A DNA stretch of 64,000 nt from G963678255 sp963678255 (GCA_963678255.2 CAXXTW010000002.1:372001-436000); one strand, 5' to 3'; shown: positions 43,136 through 53,651, counted from the stretch's first letter. The notes: generated by a model not told the origin, from the letters alone. A program made the numbers and translations.

Positions 43136-45028
43136 ATGAAAAGAGTAACATTGATCATATTTATGATCATGATCAGTTGGTCAATATGCGCACAAGTTGC
43201 TGTCCCTCCATCTGTTGGAGATGGTTCAGTTAACAATCCTTATCAAATTGCTACATTAGAAAATTTATACTGGATTTCTTCTAATACGGCAAATTGGGCT
43301 AATCACTATTTACAAATTGCTGACATTGAAGCCAGTTCTACAGTATCTTGGTTTCAACATATAGGCTGGTCTCCTATTGGATATTATGGGGATGGAGGCG
43401 ATCCCTTAAATTTTCCTTTCACGGGCTCATATAATGGGCAGGGGCACTTTATAAATGGACTGGGTGTTAGTTTCCCTTATTTGCACGGCGGTGGGCTATT
43501 TGGCTATATATCGGGAGCCACGATAAGTAATTTAGGTGTTACCAATATTCAGATAATGTCAGGAAATCTTGATTCTTACAACATTGGAGGATTAGCTGGT
43601 TTTGTAGAAAACAATTCTATAATAAATAATTGTTTTAGTTCTGGTGCAGTATATGGACATGAACAAGTGGGCGGATTAGTTGGTTACTCAATCAATTCAA
43701 CCATTGTGAATAGCCATAGTTCTTGTACAACTGTTGGTGAGACCCATGTTGGCGGATTGATTGGTGGAGCTGGAAGCAACTCTGTATTAAAAAACTGTTA
43801 CAGTACTGGTGAGGTCACAGCATCTTTATATTTTGCTGGGGGATTTGTAGGAGTAACTGGTTATTTTGTTAATATTTCCAATTCTTACAGTACAGGAAAT
43901 GTTGTTGGCTGTGATCAGGTTGGTGGTTTTGCTGGGACACAAATGTTATCAACAATTCTTAATTGTTACTCTAGGGGAAATGTGACCAATAGTTCAAGTG
44001 GCGGTGAAGAATTTGGTGGTTTTATAGGTCATAATCAGGGTGATTTTATGAATTTCTATCCACCAGCCCCAAGTCATATAAAAAATTGTTATAGTACAGG
44101 CAGTGTATTTTATCAAGTAGGTGAAACGCCAACAAATAAAGGTTTTACTGGATTTGATTATTATTCTGAAAATTCTTCAAACTTTTTTGATAGTGATATT
44201 TCTAATCAGGATACAGATGAAACTGGAATTGGTTCTCCACAAACAACTATGGTTATGACAATTCAAGCTCTAAATCTAAATAATATTTATGTTAATAATG
44301 GTTGGGATTTTAAGGGAGAACCAAGTAATGGAACAGAAGAAATATGGAATATTGGTAACGGTAGAAATGATGGATACCCTTATTTAAGTTGGCAATATCC
44401 AGATGATAATGCTACATTGCCAGTAACTCTTTCTTCTTTTACAGCAACTTGTTCTGCTTCAAATGTTGTTAGTCTTGCCTGGACAACTCAATCTGAAAGT
44501 AATTTGCTTGGCTATTATATTTATCGAAATAATATTAATCTATTAGAGTCAGCTAATCGAGTAACTAATAAAATATTGAATGCCACAAATCAAACAAATG
44601 AACAACACTATTCTTTCAGCGATGCTGAAGTAGAGATTAATAACACATATTATTATTGGTTACAATCCATTGAAGCAAACGGATCGATTCAATATTATGG
44701 TCCTGTTACCGTTCAAACAACTCAAGGCATAGTTACTCCACCCATTATTAACTCTACCTTAATTGAAAATGTCTATCCAAATCCAATAAAACAAGAGCAT
44801 CTTGCTAATTTTAGAATTAAAGTAAAAGACTCTGAAACAGCTGATTTAAAAATCTACAATATCAAAGGACAAATAGTAAAACAATATTCAATTCTAAATT
44901 CAGGGAATCATACAATACAATGGGATGGAAAAGATACAAATAATAAACAAAGTGTTAGTGGTATTTATTTCTATCAATTATCAAGCCCAAGTTATAATAT
45001 TACCAAGAAACTCTTAATCATAAAATAG
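43136..45028 (+). CDS. Secreted GLUG-repeat protein with FnIII-like and sorting domains
   Basis: This 630-aa protein has a signal peptide (1-20, MKRVTLIIFM...ICAQ). GLUG-like repeats (IGGLAGFVEN, QVGGLVGYS, NCYSTGEV and similar) fill about 110-400. An FnIII-like domain starts LPVTLSSFTATC, a wording common in surface proteins of this group. The sorting domain at the end has NVYPNPIKQEHLANFRI, YNIKGQIVKQY and GIYFYQL, then KKLLIIK. It is a relative of the 21528-24050 protein, with fewer repeats. A role in adhesion or surface structure is likely but not shown. A terminator follows. Confidence 0.87.
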   Translation: MKRVTLIIFMIMISWSICAQVAVPPSVGDGSVNNPYQIATLENLYWISSNTANWANHYLQIADIEASSTVSWFQHIGWSPIGYYGDGGDPLNFPFTGSYNGQGHFINGLGVSFPYLHGGGLFGYISGATISNLGVTNIQIMSGNLDSYNIGGLAGFVENNSIINNCFSSGAVYGHEQVGGLVGYSINSTIVNSHSSCTTVGETHVGGLIGGAGSNSVLKNCYSTGEVTASLYFAGGFVGVTGYFVNISNSYSTGNVVGCDQVGGFAGTQMLSTILNCYSRGNVTNSSSGGEEFGGFIGHNQGDFMNFYPPAPSHIKNCYSTGSVFYQVGETPTNKGFTGFDYYSENSSNFFDSDISNQDTDETGIGSPQTTMVMTIQALNLNNIYVNNGWDFKGEPSNGTEEIWNIGNGRNDGYPYLSWQYPDDNATLPVTLSSFTATCSASNVVSLAWTTQSESNLLGYYIYRNNINLLESANRVTNKILNATNQTNEQHYSFSDAEVEINNTYYYWLQSIEANGSIQYYGPVTVQTTQGIVTPPIINSTLIENVYPNPIKQEHLANFRIKVKDSETADLKIYNIKGQIVKQYSILNSGNHTIQWDGKDTNNKQSVSGIYFYQLSSPSYNITKKLLIIK

Positions 45029-45039
45029 TTAATAAATTA

Positions 45040-45067
45040 ACCGTCTATGTTTTAGAACCTAGACGGT
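45040..45067 (+). terminator. Rho-independent terminator after the second GLUG gene
   Basis: ACCGTCTA/TAGACGGT forms an 8-bp stem with a 12-base loop, followed by CTTGTTTAATTTTT. Confidence 0.7.
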
Positions 45068-45231
45068 CTTGTTTAATTTTTAATATTATTTCAATTTCTA
45101 GAATTCATAAGCAATAACACCTAAATGAATACAAATAGATTTTAATTTTATTACTTTTCTTTAAAATAAATCTTTAATGGATTCACAAGTTCAAATCTTC
45201 ATATTAATTTACATTTTTTAAAGGAGTCTCT

Positions 45232-45882
45232 ATGAAATACGAATATTTGTTATTTGATTTAGACGGAACACTAACTGATCCCAAAATCGGGATAATTAAA
45301 TCTTTTTTATACACTTTAAACAAGCTTAAAATTCAATTTTATGATTCTGATATTCTTTTAACATTTATAGGTCCGCCACTGGTGGAAACCTTTAAAAACT
45401 ATTTCAAGTTAGACGATAAAAAAACAAAACAAGCCATAGAATTTTTTAGAGAATATTTTCATGAAAAGGGATTTTCTGAAAACCAATTGTATCCTGATAT
45501 TGTCAATCTGTTAATAAATCTAAAGAGAAATGATTTTAATATATTTATGGCTACATCAAAACTCACAAAATATGCTGAAAAGATAGCAGATCATTTTGGT
45601 ATTAAACCATATTTTGAAGAAATTGTAGGTTGTAATGAAGATAATAGTCGAGTTGAAAAAAAAGAAATTATTCAGTATATCATTAAAGAATTTGATTTGA
45701 GGGATTTGAGCAAAGTTTTAATGATTGGTGACCGTAAACATGATATTATTGGTGCTCAATTATGTGGAATAGATTCTGTTGCTGTTACATGGGGTTATGG
45801 ATCGGAAAGCGAAATTAATCAGGTTAATCCGACCTATATTGTTAACTCTGTATATGAATTAGAAAAAATTACACAAATGTAA
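45232..45882 (+). CDS. HAD-superfamily phosphatase (phosphoglycolate phosphatase-like)
   Basis: This 216-aa protein is a HAD subfamily IA phosphatase. Motif I is DLDGTLTD (Asp9, Asp11), the helical cap follows, motif II is MATSK, and motif IV is MIGDRKHDIIGA. Length and motifs are like Gph/PgmB-type or 5'-nucleotidase-like proteins. It has its own AAGGAG site and 164 bp of spacer upstream, after the terminator. Possible roles are sugar-phosphate or phosphoglycolate hydrolysis; it may or may not belong to the following glycan cluster. Confidence 0.85.
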   Translation: MKYEYLLFDLDGTLTDPKIGIIKSFLYTLNKLKIQFYDSDILLTFIGPPLVETFKNYFKLDDKKTKQAIEFFREYFHEKGFSENQLYPDIVNLLINLKRNDFNIFMATSKLTKYAEKIADHFGIKPYFEEIVGCNEDNSRVEKKEIIQYIIKEFDLRDLSKVLMIGDRKHDIIGAQLCGIDSVAVTWGYGSESEINQVNPTYIVNSVYELEKITQM

Positions 45883-45970
45883 CTGCTAACATGTTTTTAA
45901 TTATAAAAAAAAACTTGCCATTTTTGTAGATATAGCGTAAGAATTAATTAGAAAGAGAAATGGAGTTGTT

Positions 45971-47164
45971 ATGAAAATATTAATGTTAGGTTTATTTAAT
46001 CCCATTCAAAACACTGGGAAAAAAGTCCATTTTTTTGAAGTAGCCTATTCTTTACATAAAAAAGGTCATCATGTATCCTGTGTAATACCTGCGGGAAAAA
46101 TAGATAAACGGTTTTTTAACAATTTAGATATTATTTCTTTACCATTAGAATATAAAGAAAATATTTTTTGGATCATTATGTTGAATATCATCCAATTCTA
46201 TATGGCAATAAAAGCACTTACAGATTCATACGATATAATATATCATCGGTATATTTTTTTACCATCCTCATTACTTAGGTACTTAGGGCGTAAACTGCAA
46301 TTATTTCCTCTTTTAATTTCAGAACACAATAATTGGTATGAAAGAAAATTTAAGATCATTGGATCTAATAGTTTATTAAAAAATATTGTTAGAAAATATC
46401 AGATTAAGGATGCATTATCAGCTGATTTTATAATAACAACAAATGATGGTTCCAAAGATATGCTTACATTTAATACTATACCCAAAGCAAAGGTTTTAAC
46501 AATTCAGAATGGGTGTAATCTAGAACAGTTTTTTCCATTATCTAGAGAAAAAAGGCTTCATTTAAAAAACAATATCCTTCATCTTAGAGATGATGATATT
46601 GTCCTTGGTTATATAGGAGATATATCAAATCTTCAAACAATAAATGATCTGATAGATTGCTATCTTCTTCTTTTTAATCATTATCCTGTGGTTTTATTAA
46701 TCATTGGTAGTGGGAAAAATCTTCAAAAACTGGAAGAAAAGGTTTTGGGAACAAATACTCAAAATAGGATAATAATCAGAGAAAATGTCCCTTACGAAGA
46801 ATTAAATATGTGGATTAATTGTATAGACATTGCATTTATTCCCTTAGCTAAAGAAATGGACAATTTTGCATCACCAATTAAACTGAGAGAATTCGCAGCA
46901 GTAGGATTGCCAGTGATTACTTCCAAAGCAAAAGGTTTAAGAGAATTTGAAAAAACAGGCTGGTTACATTCTTACAATTTTAATGATATTGAAGAATTAA
47001 AACAACTAATAATCGGATATTTAAAGAATAGAGAACAAATGAAAATAGATGGTAATTTAGCTCATGATTATGCCCTAGAAAATTTTAGTTGGGATAAGGT
47101 ATCAGATATGATCATTTCTGTGATCAATGAACTGAAAAAGAATCAGTCAAATAAAGCAGAGTAG
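45971..47164 (+). CDS. GT4-type glycosyltransferase
   Basis: This 397-aa GT-B fold protein transfers a sugar from a nucleotide donor. The N-terminal acceptor domain begins MKILMLGLFNPIQNTGKKVH. The donor-binding half has VLTIQNGCNLEQFFP, YIGDISNLQTINDLI, and the C-terminal IAFIPLAKEMDNFASPIKLREFAAVGLPVI region with the family glutamate. No signal peptide. It begins the glycan-type gene run after an 88-bp gap from the HAD gene. Donor and acceptor are unknown. Confidence 0.85.
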   Translation: MKILMLGLFNPIQNTGKKVHFFEVAYSLHKKGHHVSCVIPAGKIDKRFFNNLDIISLPLEYKENIFWIIMLNIIQFYMAIKALTDSYDIIYHRYIFLPSSLLRYLGRKLQLFPLLISEHNNWYERKFKIIGSNSLLKNIVRKYQIKDALSADFIITTNDGSKDMLTFNTIPKAKVLTIQNGCNLEQFFPLSREKRLHLKNNILHLRDDDIVLGYIGDISNLQTINDLIDCYLLLFNHYPVVLLIIGSGKNLQKLEEKVLGTNTQNRIIIRENVPYEELNMWINCIDIAFIPLAKEMDNFASPIKLREFAAVGLPVITSKAKGLREFEKTGWLHSYNFNDIEELKQLIIGYLKNREQMKIDGNLAHDYALENFSWDKVSDMIISVINELKKNQSNKAE

Positions 47165-47329
47165 AAAATTCATTAACTAACGGTTAATAGGTAGCTCATG
47201 ATTGTAATCGAGGGTTTAGAAATAAACAATAATCACGAAGGTATGTCACTCCGAAAGAGCTCAAGCCGTTTTGATCGACATATAAGACAATTTAAGTATT
47301 AAAATAAAAAACGATGTAGGAGGCAACTT

Positions 47330-48298
47330 ATGCAATTAGAGAATAAGAGAGTATTAGTCATTGGTGGTGCGGGTTTTATAGGCTCGCACTTAGTTACACA
47401 ATTACTTAAGGAACCACTTAAAGAAGTGATCATTTATGACAATTTTGCCAGAGGTAAAAGGGAATATCTTGAAGAATCACTCAAGGATCCACGTTGTTTT
47501 ATCTTTCCTTTAGGTGGGGATATTCGTGACACAGATATATTAAACAAGGCAATGGAAGGTATTGATTATGTTTTCCATTTAGCAGCTATGTGGTTATTAC
47601 ATTGTAAAGACTTTCCGCGAACAGCTTTTCATGTTAATATCGAAGGTACGTATAATGTACTTGAAGCTTGTGTGCAAAATAAGATTAAAAAACTCATCTA
47701 TTCAAGCTCAGCCTCTGTTTATGGAGATGCTGTAGAAGTGCCAATGACAGAAGCTCATCCCTTTAATAACAAAAATTTCTATGGTGCTACTAAGATTTCA
47801 GGAGAAGCTATGTGTACCGCTTTCAATGATCGCTATGGACTTCCTGTGATAGGGTTAAGGTACATGAATGTTTATGGACCACATCAAGATCAACAAGCTG
47901 CCTATAGTGGTGTTGTTCCTATCATGCTGAATAAAATTGATTTAGGTGAGCAACCTGTTATTAATGGGGATGGTTCTCAAGCTTATGATTTTGTTTATGT
48001 CGAAGATGTTGCTCAATCAAATATTGAAGCTCTCAAATCAGATACTGAATTTGGTTATTATAATGTTGGAACAGAAGTTCAAACAACAGTAAAGCAGTTA
48101 TGTGATTTGATTTTACAACTTAAAAATTCAGATCTAAAAGTAATTTATAAACCCTATTCTGCAGATGATGCTCGTCAATTGGTTAAAAACCGGATAGGTT
48201 CACGTCTGAAAGCAGAAAAAGAAATTGGATACAAATACACTTATAGTCTTGAAGCTGGATTACTAAAGCTTATTGAATGGAGAAATAAAGAAATTTAG
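47330..48298 (+). CDS. NAD-dependent sugar-nucleotide epimerase/dehydratase
   Basis: This 322-aa extended SDR has the NAD motif GGAGFIGSH (12-20), YDNFARGKR as in UDP-glucose 4-epimerases, the serine in YSSSASVYGD and the catalytic YGATK. A C-terminal GDGSQAYDFVYVEDVA is the substrate-domain motif of UDP-sugar epimerases. The closest named types are GalE- and WbpP-like enzymes. ATG follows AGGAGG. It probably supplies a nucleotide sugar for the cluster. Confidence 0.88.
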   Translation: MQLENKRVLVIGGAGFIGSHLVTQLLKEPLKEVIIYDNFARGKREYLEESLKDPRCFIFPLGGDIRDTDILNKAMEGIDYVFHLAAMWLLHCKDFPRTAFHVNIEGTYNVLEACVQNKIKKLIYSSSASVYGDAVEVPMTEAHPFNNKNFYGATKISGEAMCTAFNDRYGLPVIGLRYMNVYGPHQDQQAAYSGVVPIMLNKIDLGEQPVINGDGSQAYDFVYVEDVAQSNIEALKSDTEFGYYNVGTEVQTTVKQLCDLILQLKNSDLKVIYKPYSADDARQLVKNRIGSRLKAEKEIGYKYTYSLEAGLLKLIEWRNKEI

Positions 48299-48654
48299 AA
48301 GTGAAAGTAATGTTTATAGGTACATCCTATGTCAGATACATAGCTTTATGATTGAAAAAATGCTATCTAATAAGCACTTCTGCTATGACAATGATCAATC
48401 ATCAAAAACATAACCTTCTTAAATCATTGACATAGAATGTTACAACTTCCGTTCAACCTAACAAAATGCATTGGTAATTTGTAGGCAATATACTTGATAA
48501 CATATAGAGTAATAAGGGAAAAATTTTCCGATTATTGATATAGAAAACAGATAAATGGGTAATTCTAATCGGCATAAGCAATGCTTTATGTAATATTATG
48601 ATCCTATCCAGACTTGTCTGTGAGGGAAGTTTTCAGTGAAGAAAAGAGGAAAGC
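48299..48654. other. Gene-free region before the aminotransferase gene
   Basis: No open frame or clear repeat. A TTGACA at about 48427 lacks a good -10 box. This long gap, beside otherwise tight spacing, marks a likely start of a new transcript at the DegT gene. Confidence 0.5.
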
Positions 48655-49758
48655 ATGAGAATACCATTAATTAAACCATTTATGAACGACAAGATCAAGC
48701 AAAGGGTTCTTGATGTTCTTGATTCTGGTATATTTACTGAAGGAAGTGTAACCAGCGAATTTGAAGGCAGGCTGAGAGAAATTATCGGTTGTCAATATAC
48801 TATAGCTGTGAGCTCTTGTACAACTGGACTTGAATTAGCACTAAGGTGTCTGAATATAGGTACTGACGACGAAATTATCATACCTGATTATACTTATCCT
48901 GCCACAGCTGATGTAATCTCAATCGTAGGTGCGCGAACGATCATTGTAGATGTTGATCCAGATACAATGCTTATTGATTATGAAAAAATCAAGAAAGCGA
49001 TCACACCTAACACAAAAGCCATCATGCCTGTCTCTATCTTTGGAAATCCTCTCAATTACGAAAAGCTCAATGCGATAAAAAAAGAATTTGGACTCTATAT
49101 TATTGAAGATTCAGCTTGTTCTCTTGGTTCTTCATATCAGGGAGTAAAGACAGGTAATTTAGCAGATATTAGCGTTTTTAGTCATCATCCTAGAAAATTT
49201 ATCACCACAGGTGAAGGTGGTTTAGTGACTACCAATAATAAAGCTTGGTATGAATGGATGCATGCTTACAAGCATTTTGGAATTACTCAGAGTCAAGATC
49301 GAAAAGAAACTGCTTTTACAATGATCGGTACAAACTATAAAATGCCGAATGTTTTAGCAGCAGTTGGGGTGGGACAATTAGAATATTACGATGAGTTACT
49401 AAAAAGAAGACAAGAGATCGCTCAAAATTATATTACAATCATTAAGGCAGCTGGATTGAATGTACAAATACCTAAAACAACAGAAAAGGGTATTCATTCA
49501 TACCAATCCTTTTGTGTATTTACAGACAAAAGAGATGAATTGATTGGAAAAATGAGAGAAAAAGAGATTGAGGTACAAATTGGAACCTATTCTCTCAGTT
49601 TACAACCAGCATTTCAAAATAACTCAACGATTCAGATCAATAGTTGCAGTAACAGTCAAAAGATTTTTGAACGAGTTTTAACTCTACCTCTTTATCATGA
49701 ACTTCAGATCGATACTCAAAAATATATTATCGACACTTTGAAGGGCTTTTTAAAATGA
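48655..49758 (+). CDS. DegT/DnrJ/EryC1-family PLP aminotransferase
   Basis: This 367-aa fold-type I enzyme transaminates keto-sugars on nucleotide carriers. PLP is bound by Lys181 in SHHPRKFITTGEGG. Other family marks are SSCTTGLELAL (53-63), PDYTYPATAD, and EDSACSLGSSY. The C-terminal part shows a normal length. It is the first gene of the tight cluster, 31 bp before the first asparagine-synthase gene. It could make an aminosugar such as a 4-amino-deoxy sugar. Confidence 0.92.
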   Translation: MRIPLIKPFMNDKIKQRVLDVLDSGIFTEGSVTSEFEGRLREIIGCQYTIAVSSCTTGLELALRCLNIGTDDEIIIPDYTYPATADVISIVGARTIIVDVDPDTMLIDYEKIKKAITPNTKAIMPVSIFGNPLNYEKLNAIKKEFGLYIIEDSACSLGSSYQGVKTGNLADISVFSHHPRKFITTGEGGLVTTNNKAWYEWMHAYKHFGITQSQDRKETAFTMIGTNYKMPNVLAAVGVGQLEYYDELLKRRQEIAQNYITIIKAAGLNVQIPKTTEKGIHSYQSFCVFTDKRDELIGKMREKEIEVQIGTYSLSLQPAFQNNSTIQINSCSNSQKIFERVLTLPLYHELQIDTQKYIIDTLKGFLK

Positions 49759-49789
49759 AATCCACTGTTCTCCAAAAAGGAATTGACTT

Positions 49790-51670
49790 ATGTGCGGTAT
49801 AACCGGAATTTTTAATACGAATGGTGAACCCATTTCTATCAATATTCTGAGAGAAATGAATAATAATATGACACATCGAGGTCCAGATAGTGAAGGTTAT
49901 TGGTCTCATTCTTATATAGGCTTTGGACATAAAAGACTATCGATATTAGATTTATCACCCTTAGGTCATCAACCAATGGAATCAGAAGATGGACAATATG
50001 TCATTTGTTTTAATGGAGAAATCTATAATTATCAGGTTATTAAGAATGAATTGAAAACGTTGGGGTACAAGTTCAAATCTAGCACAGATACAGAAGTTTT
50101 GCTTTATGCATATGTTGAATGGAAAGAAGAGTGTTTAACTCGTTTAAATGGTATGTTCGCTTTCTCAATTTATAATAAACAAAATTCAGAACTCTTTATA
50201 GCTCGGGATCGTTATGGGATAAAACCTCTTTATTATTTCCATACAGGAAAAACCTTTTTATTCAGTTCCGAAATCAAGGCTTTCTTAAAGCATCCATTAT
50301 TTAACGTTACTGTATGTCATGAAGCTTTGAATGAATATTTCTCATTTCAGAATATATTCTCCAATAAAACGCTTTTCAAAAATGTTTTCTTGCTTGAAGC
50401 CGGACATTTTATGAAAATTCAATTGGCGCAAAACAAAATTGAAAAAAAACAATACTGGGATTTTCATTATCAAGATGATTTAAGCTTAACAAATCAGAAT
50501 GAAATCATTGAGAATATCCAAGTTTTTTTTAAAAAAGCAGTGACTCTTCAACTCAATAGTGATGTCGAAGTCGGTTCTTATTTAAGCGGGGGGATGGATT
50601 CAGGTTCTGTTTCTGCAATAGCATCCCAAGCTATTCCGAATTTAAAATCCTTTACTTGTGGATTTGATCTTAACTCAGCTTCAGGATTAGAACTTGGATA
50701 TGATGAAAGAGAAAATGCTGAATATTTATCTTACATATTAAAAACCGAACATTATGAAGTTGTTTTGAAAGCAGGCGACATGGAACGTGTTATGCCAAAA
50801 CTGATTTGGCATCTCGAAGATTTACGTGTTGGACAATGCTATCCAAACTATTATATATCTAGATTAGCGAGTAAATTTGTTAAGGTGGCACTCTCAGGTG
50901 CAGGCGGAGATGAATTATTTGCAGGTTATCCATGGCGATACTACAGTGCTATGAAAAGCGAGTCTTTTGATAATTATGTTGATAATTACTATAATTATTG
51001 GATGCGATTAATACCTGATAGTTTAAAACCACATTTCTTCCAAGCACATGTTTATAAGGACGTCCATCATTATCCAACTAAAGAAGTCTTTCGCAGTGTT
51101 TATAATAAAAAGAATCATACCAAACTCAATACTCCAGAAGAGTATATTAATCATTCCTTGTATTTTGAAAGTAAGACTTTTTTACATGGATTATTAGTCG
51201 TTGAAGATAAATTGAGTATGGCTCATTCTTTAGAAACAAGACTTCCATTTTTAGATAATGATCTGGTGGATTATTCAGCAAGAATACCAATTCAATACAA
51301 ACTCAAGAATTTAGTGAATATTACTAGGCTCAATGAGAATGAATCAGGTGCTAAAACACTCAATTATTACAATAAAACAAATGATGGGAAACTCATTCTA
51401 AGGAAAGCATTAACAGAATATTTACCCTATTCATATAAAAATGCTACAAAACAAGGCTTTTCCGCTCCAGATGCTTCTTGGTTTAAAGGAGAGAGTATTG
51501 AGTATATCAGAGATTTACTTTACAATCGAACAGCTTTCATATATGATTATTTAAGACCAGATACAATTCATTCATTACTAGATGAGCATTTTACTGGTAA
51601 ACAAAATCGCAGACTTCTCATTTGGTCATTACTCAGTTTTGAGTGGTGGTTAAAAATCTTCAAGGGGTAA
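49790..51670 (+). CDS. Asparagine-synthase-type glutamine amidotransferase, first copy
   Basis: This 626-aa class II amidotransferase has Cys2 as nucleophile (MCGITGIFNT) and the HRGPDSEGYW and NGEIYNY glutaminase motifs. The synthetase half has the PP-loop SGGMDS (266-271). Family members either make asparagine or amidate other acids, including uronic acids in O-antigens (WbpS, WbmI). Because a second, divergent copy lies in the same cluster, a specialised amidation is more likely than bulk asparagine. It ends two bases before the methyltransferase start. Confidence 0.9.
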   Translation: MCGITGIFNTNGEPISINILREMNNNMTHRGPDSEGYWSHSYIGFGHKRLSILDLSPLGHQPMESEDGQYVICFNGEIYNYQVIKNELKTLGYKFKSSTDTEVLLYAYVEWKEECLTRLNGMFAFSIYNKQNSELFIARDRYGIKPLYYFHTGKTFLFSSEIKAFLKHPLFNVTVCHEALNEYFSFQNIFSNKTLFKNVFLLEAGHFMKIQLAQNKIEKKQYWDFHYQDDLSLTNQNEIIENIQVFFKKAVTLQLNSDVEVGSYLSGGMDSGSVSAIASQAIPNLKSFTCGFDLNSASGLELGYDERENAEYLSYILKTEHYEVVLKAGDMERVMPKLIWHLEDLRVGQCYPNYYISRLASKFVKVALSGAGGDELFAGYPWRYYSAMKSESFDNYVDNYYNYWMRLIPDSLKPHFFQAHVYKDVHHYPTKEVFRSVYNKKNHTKLNTPEEYINHSLYFESKTFLHGLLVVEDKLSMAHSLETRLPFLDNDLVDYSARIPIQYKLKNLVNITRLNENESGAKTLNYYNKTNDGKLILRKALTEYLPYSYKNATKQGFSAPDASWFKGESIEYIRDLLYNRTAFIYDYLRPDTIHSLLDEHFTGKQNRRLLIWSLLSFEWWLKIFKG

Positions 51671-51672
51671 TA

Positions 51673-52635
51673 ATGAAGGAACTCAAACAAATTTTTTTTC
51701 ATAAGATAGAAATCCAACAAAATCATATTATTTCTAAAATAGATCAACTCGACAAGAACCAGAATCAAACGAAAGATATCTTTTCTGAAAAATGGAAAGA
51801 AGTCGAGGTTATGGAAAATGTCAAAATCGGTATTCAAAAGCAGTTTGAATGGTTTAAAGCACTTTATGGATTTGAAACTGAAAATGCGTTAAAGGTGTTT
51901 CTTTCGCATAAGAAAATCATACTTGATGCAGGGTGTGGCATGGGTTATAAATCCGCTTGGTTAGCTCAATTAGCGCCTGAATCGAACGTTATTGGTATGG
52001 ATATTTCAAATGTTATTGAATCCAATGTGAATTATTACAAACACATACCAAATCTCTTTTTCATTCAAGGCGACATCGCCCATACTGGTATTAAAAATCA
52101 AACGATTGATTTTGTTCTTTGTGATCAAGTGATTCATCATACTGAGAATCCTGAAAAGACTTTTAAACATTTATCAGAACTTCTCACAGAAAAAGGTGAA
52201 TTTGCCTGTTATGTGTATGCTAAAAAGGCTCTTCCCAGAGAATTACTCGATGAGTTTTTTCGAACACAAACCCATCAAATATCTTCTGAAGATATGTGGG
52301 CTTTTTCTTCTCAACTCACTGAACTCGGTAAAAGACTGTCTGAACTGAATATTCAATTTGATTGTCCTGATATACCATTATTAGGTATTAAGGGAGGACA
52401 ATATGATATTCAACGTTTTATCTATTGGAATTTTCTTAAATGTTTTTGGGATGCAGATAGAGGATTTGAACTTTCTAAGTCCGTCAATTTTGATTGGTAT
52501 GCACCCAGTAATGCTCAACGGTATTCTAAAGAAGAATTCGAAAGTATGATTTTTCAAAACAGATTAAAAATAGAATATTTCCATAGTGAAGAAGCCTGTT
52601 ATTCTGGGCGTTTTTCAAAACAAGGTCAAGCATGA
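51673..52635 (+). CDS. SAM-dependent methyltransferase with N-terminal coil
   Basis: This 320-aa protein has a class I methyltransferase domain: motif I LDAGCGMGYKSAWL (84-97), acidic MDIS for the ribose, and post-motif LCDQVIHHTENPE. The first 55 residues are a basic, helical stretch. A long C-terminal part contains GGQYDIQRFIYWNFLKC. ATG at 51673 follows AAGGGG; it overlaps the next gene by 4 bp (ATGA). Substrate unknown, presumably a sugar or lipid-linked intermediate of this cluster. Confidence 0.85.
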   Translation: MKELKQIFFHKIEIQQNHIISKIDQLDKNQNQTKDIFSEKWKEVEVMENVKIGIQKQFEWFKALYGFETENALKVFLSHKKIILDAGCGMGYKSAWLAQLAPESNVIGMDISNVIESNVNYYKHIPNLFFIQGDIAHTGIKNQTIDFVLCDQVIHHTENPEKTFKHLSELLTEKGEFACYVYAKKALPRELLDEFFRTQTHQISSEDMWAFSSQLTELGKRLSELNIQFDCPDIPLLGIKGGQYDIQRFIYWNFLKCFWDADRGFELSKSVNFDWYAPSNAQRYSKEEFESMIFQNRLKIEYFHSEEACYSGRFSKQGQA

Positions 52636-53642
52636 AACAACCGGTTATTAATCATATCAGAGTCCTTAAACAGATAAACGAGGCCGTTAAGGCTTTTGTT
52701 ATTGATGTAAAAGGTTTGAATGTTTTAACTGAAATGGGTTCAAATGCCTATTTATATACACCTCTTATTCCTTTTTTGGCTGGTGCAAAAAGTATTACAG
52801 TTTGGAGTCAAGACTCAATTTATGGGAAAGCTGTGGATTTTAAAGAGCAATTTCTAGAAATCCTTAAGCAGTTTAACATACCAGAAGCTTCTTTTACCTT
52901 CAGTTTAAATAAACGAGATTTTGACCAGTTAAAGGATATTGATATTGTCTGTAATCATGGTGCCTTGAGGCCTATTGATCATGAGTTTATTCTTCATTTA
53001 AAAAAGAATAAAGCCGTGATTTCTCTCATGTATGATCAATGGGAGTTACGTGAGGAAGATATTGATCTGACTATTTGTCGGGAAAATAATATAAAGGTCG
53101 GTGGTACTTGGGAGAAAGACCCAACATTTAACGTTTTTTGTTCAGTCGGAAATCTTGCTTTAAAGATGGCTTTTGAAGCAGGTTTTGAAATCTATAAAAA
53201 CAGAATTGTAGTTTGGTCAGATGATGAATTTGGGGATATTATTCAAAATGCTTTTCTTCAAAATGGGGCACAAGAAGTCGTTATGACAGTTAATCAAGAG
53301 CTTTTATTAAAGGAACTCAAGACTTTTGATTTTATTTTTTTCTGTGACTATTCAGAAGAACGTCAAATACTAGGTGAAAAGGGTTTTCTTGATGTAGAAT
53401 TATTAAAAGAAGCACACCCTTATATGTCCATAATTCATCTTTATGGCAACCTCGATGATCAGTTTATTACAAATCAAGGAATCAGTTTGTTTCCTTTCAG
53501 AAAAGGAAAAGTAAAAACGATGAGCCATACTTTATCTTATTTAGGTATTACACCAACCATATGGCTCAATACTGCAGGATTAAAAGTTGCAGAATGTCTT
53601 ATTAAAAAAAATGAAAATCCTCTTTGTCAGAGAATAATCTAA
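52632..53642 (+). CDS. Rossmann-like protein of unknown function
   Basis: I do not recognise this 336-aa family. The sequence alternates strands and helices as in two nucleotide-binding domains. The middle part has CRENNIKVGGTWEKDPTF and FCSVGNLALKMAFEAG, and the later IVVWSDDEFGDIIQNAFLQN looks like a second Rossmann unit. The overall layout recalls hydroxyacid dehydrogenases or S-adenosylhomocysteine hydrolase-like folds, but the classic GxGxxG loop is not clear. It is coupled to the methyltransferase before it by ATGA. A dehydrogenase or binding protein for the cluster is possible. Confidence 0.6.
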   Translation: MKQPVINHIRVLKQINEAVKAFVIDVKGLNVLTEMGSNAYLYTPLIPFLAGAKSITVWSQDSIYGKAVDFKEQFLEILKQFNIPEASFTFSLNKRDFDQLKDIDIVCNHGALRPIDHEFILHLKKNKAVISLMYDQWELREEDIDLTICRENNIKVGGTWEKDPTFNVFCSVGNLALKMAFEAGFEIYKNRIVVWSDDEFGDIIQNAFLQNGAQEVVMTVNQELLLKELKTFDFIFFCDYSEERQILGEKGFLDVELLKEAHPYMSIIHLYGNLDDQFITNQGISLFPFRKGKVKTMSHTLSYLGITPTIWLNTAGLKVAECLIKKNENPLCQRII

Positions 53643-53651
53643 GGAGATATC

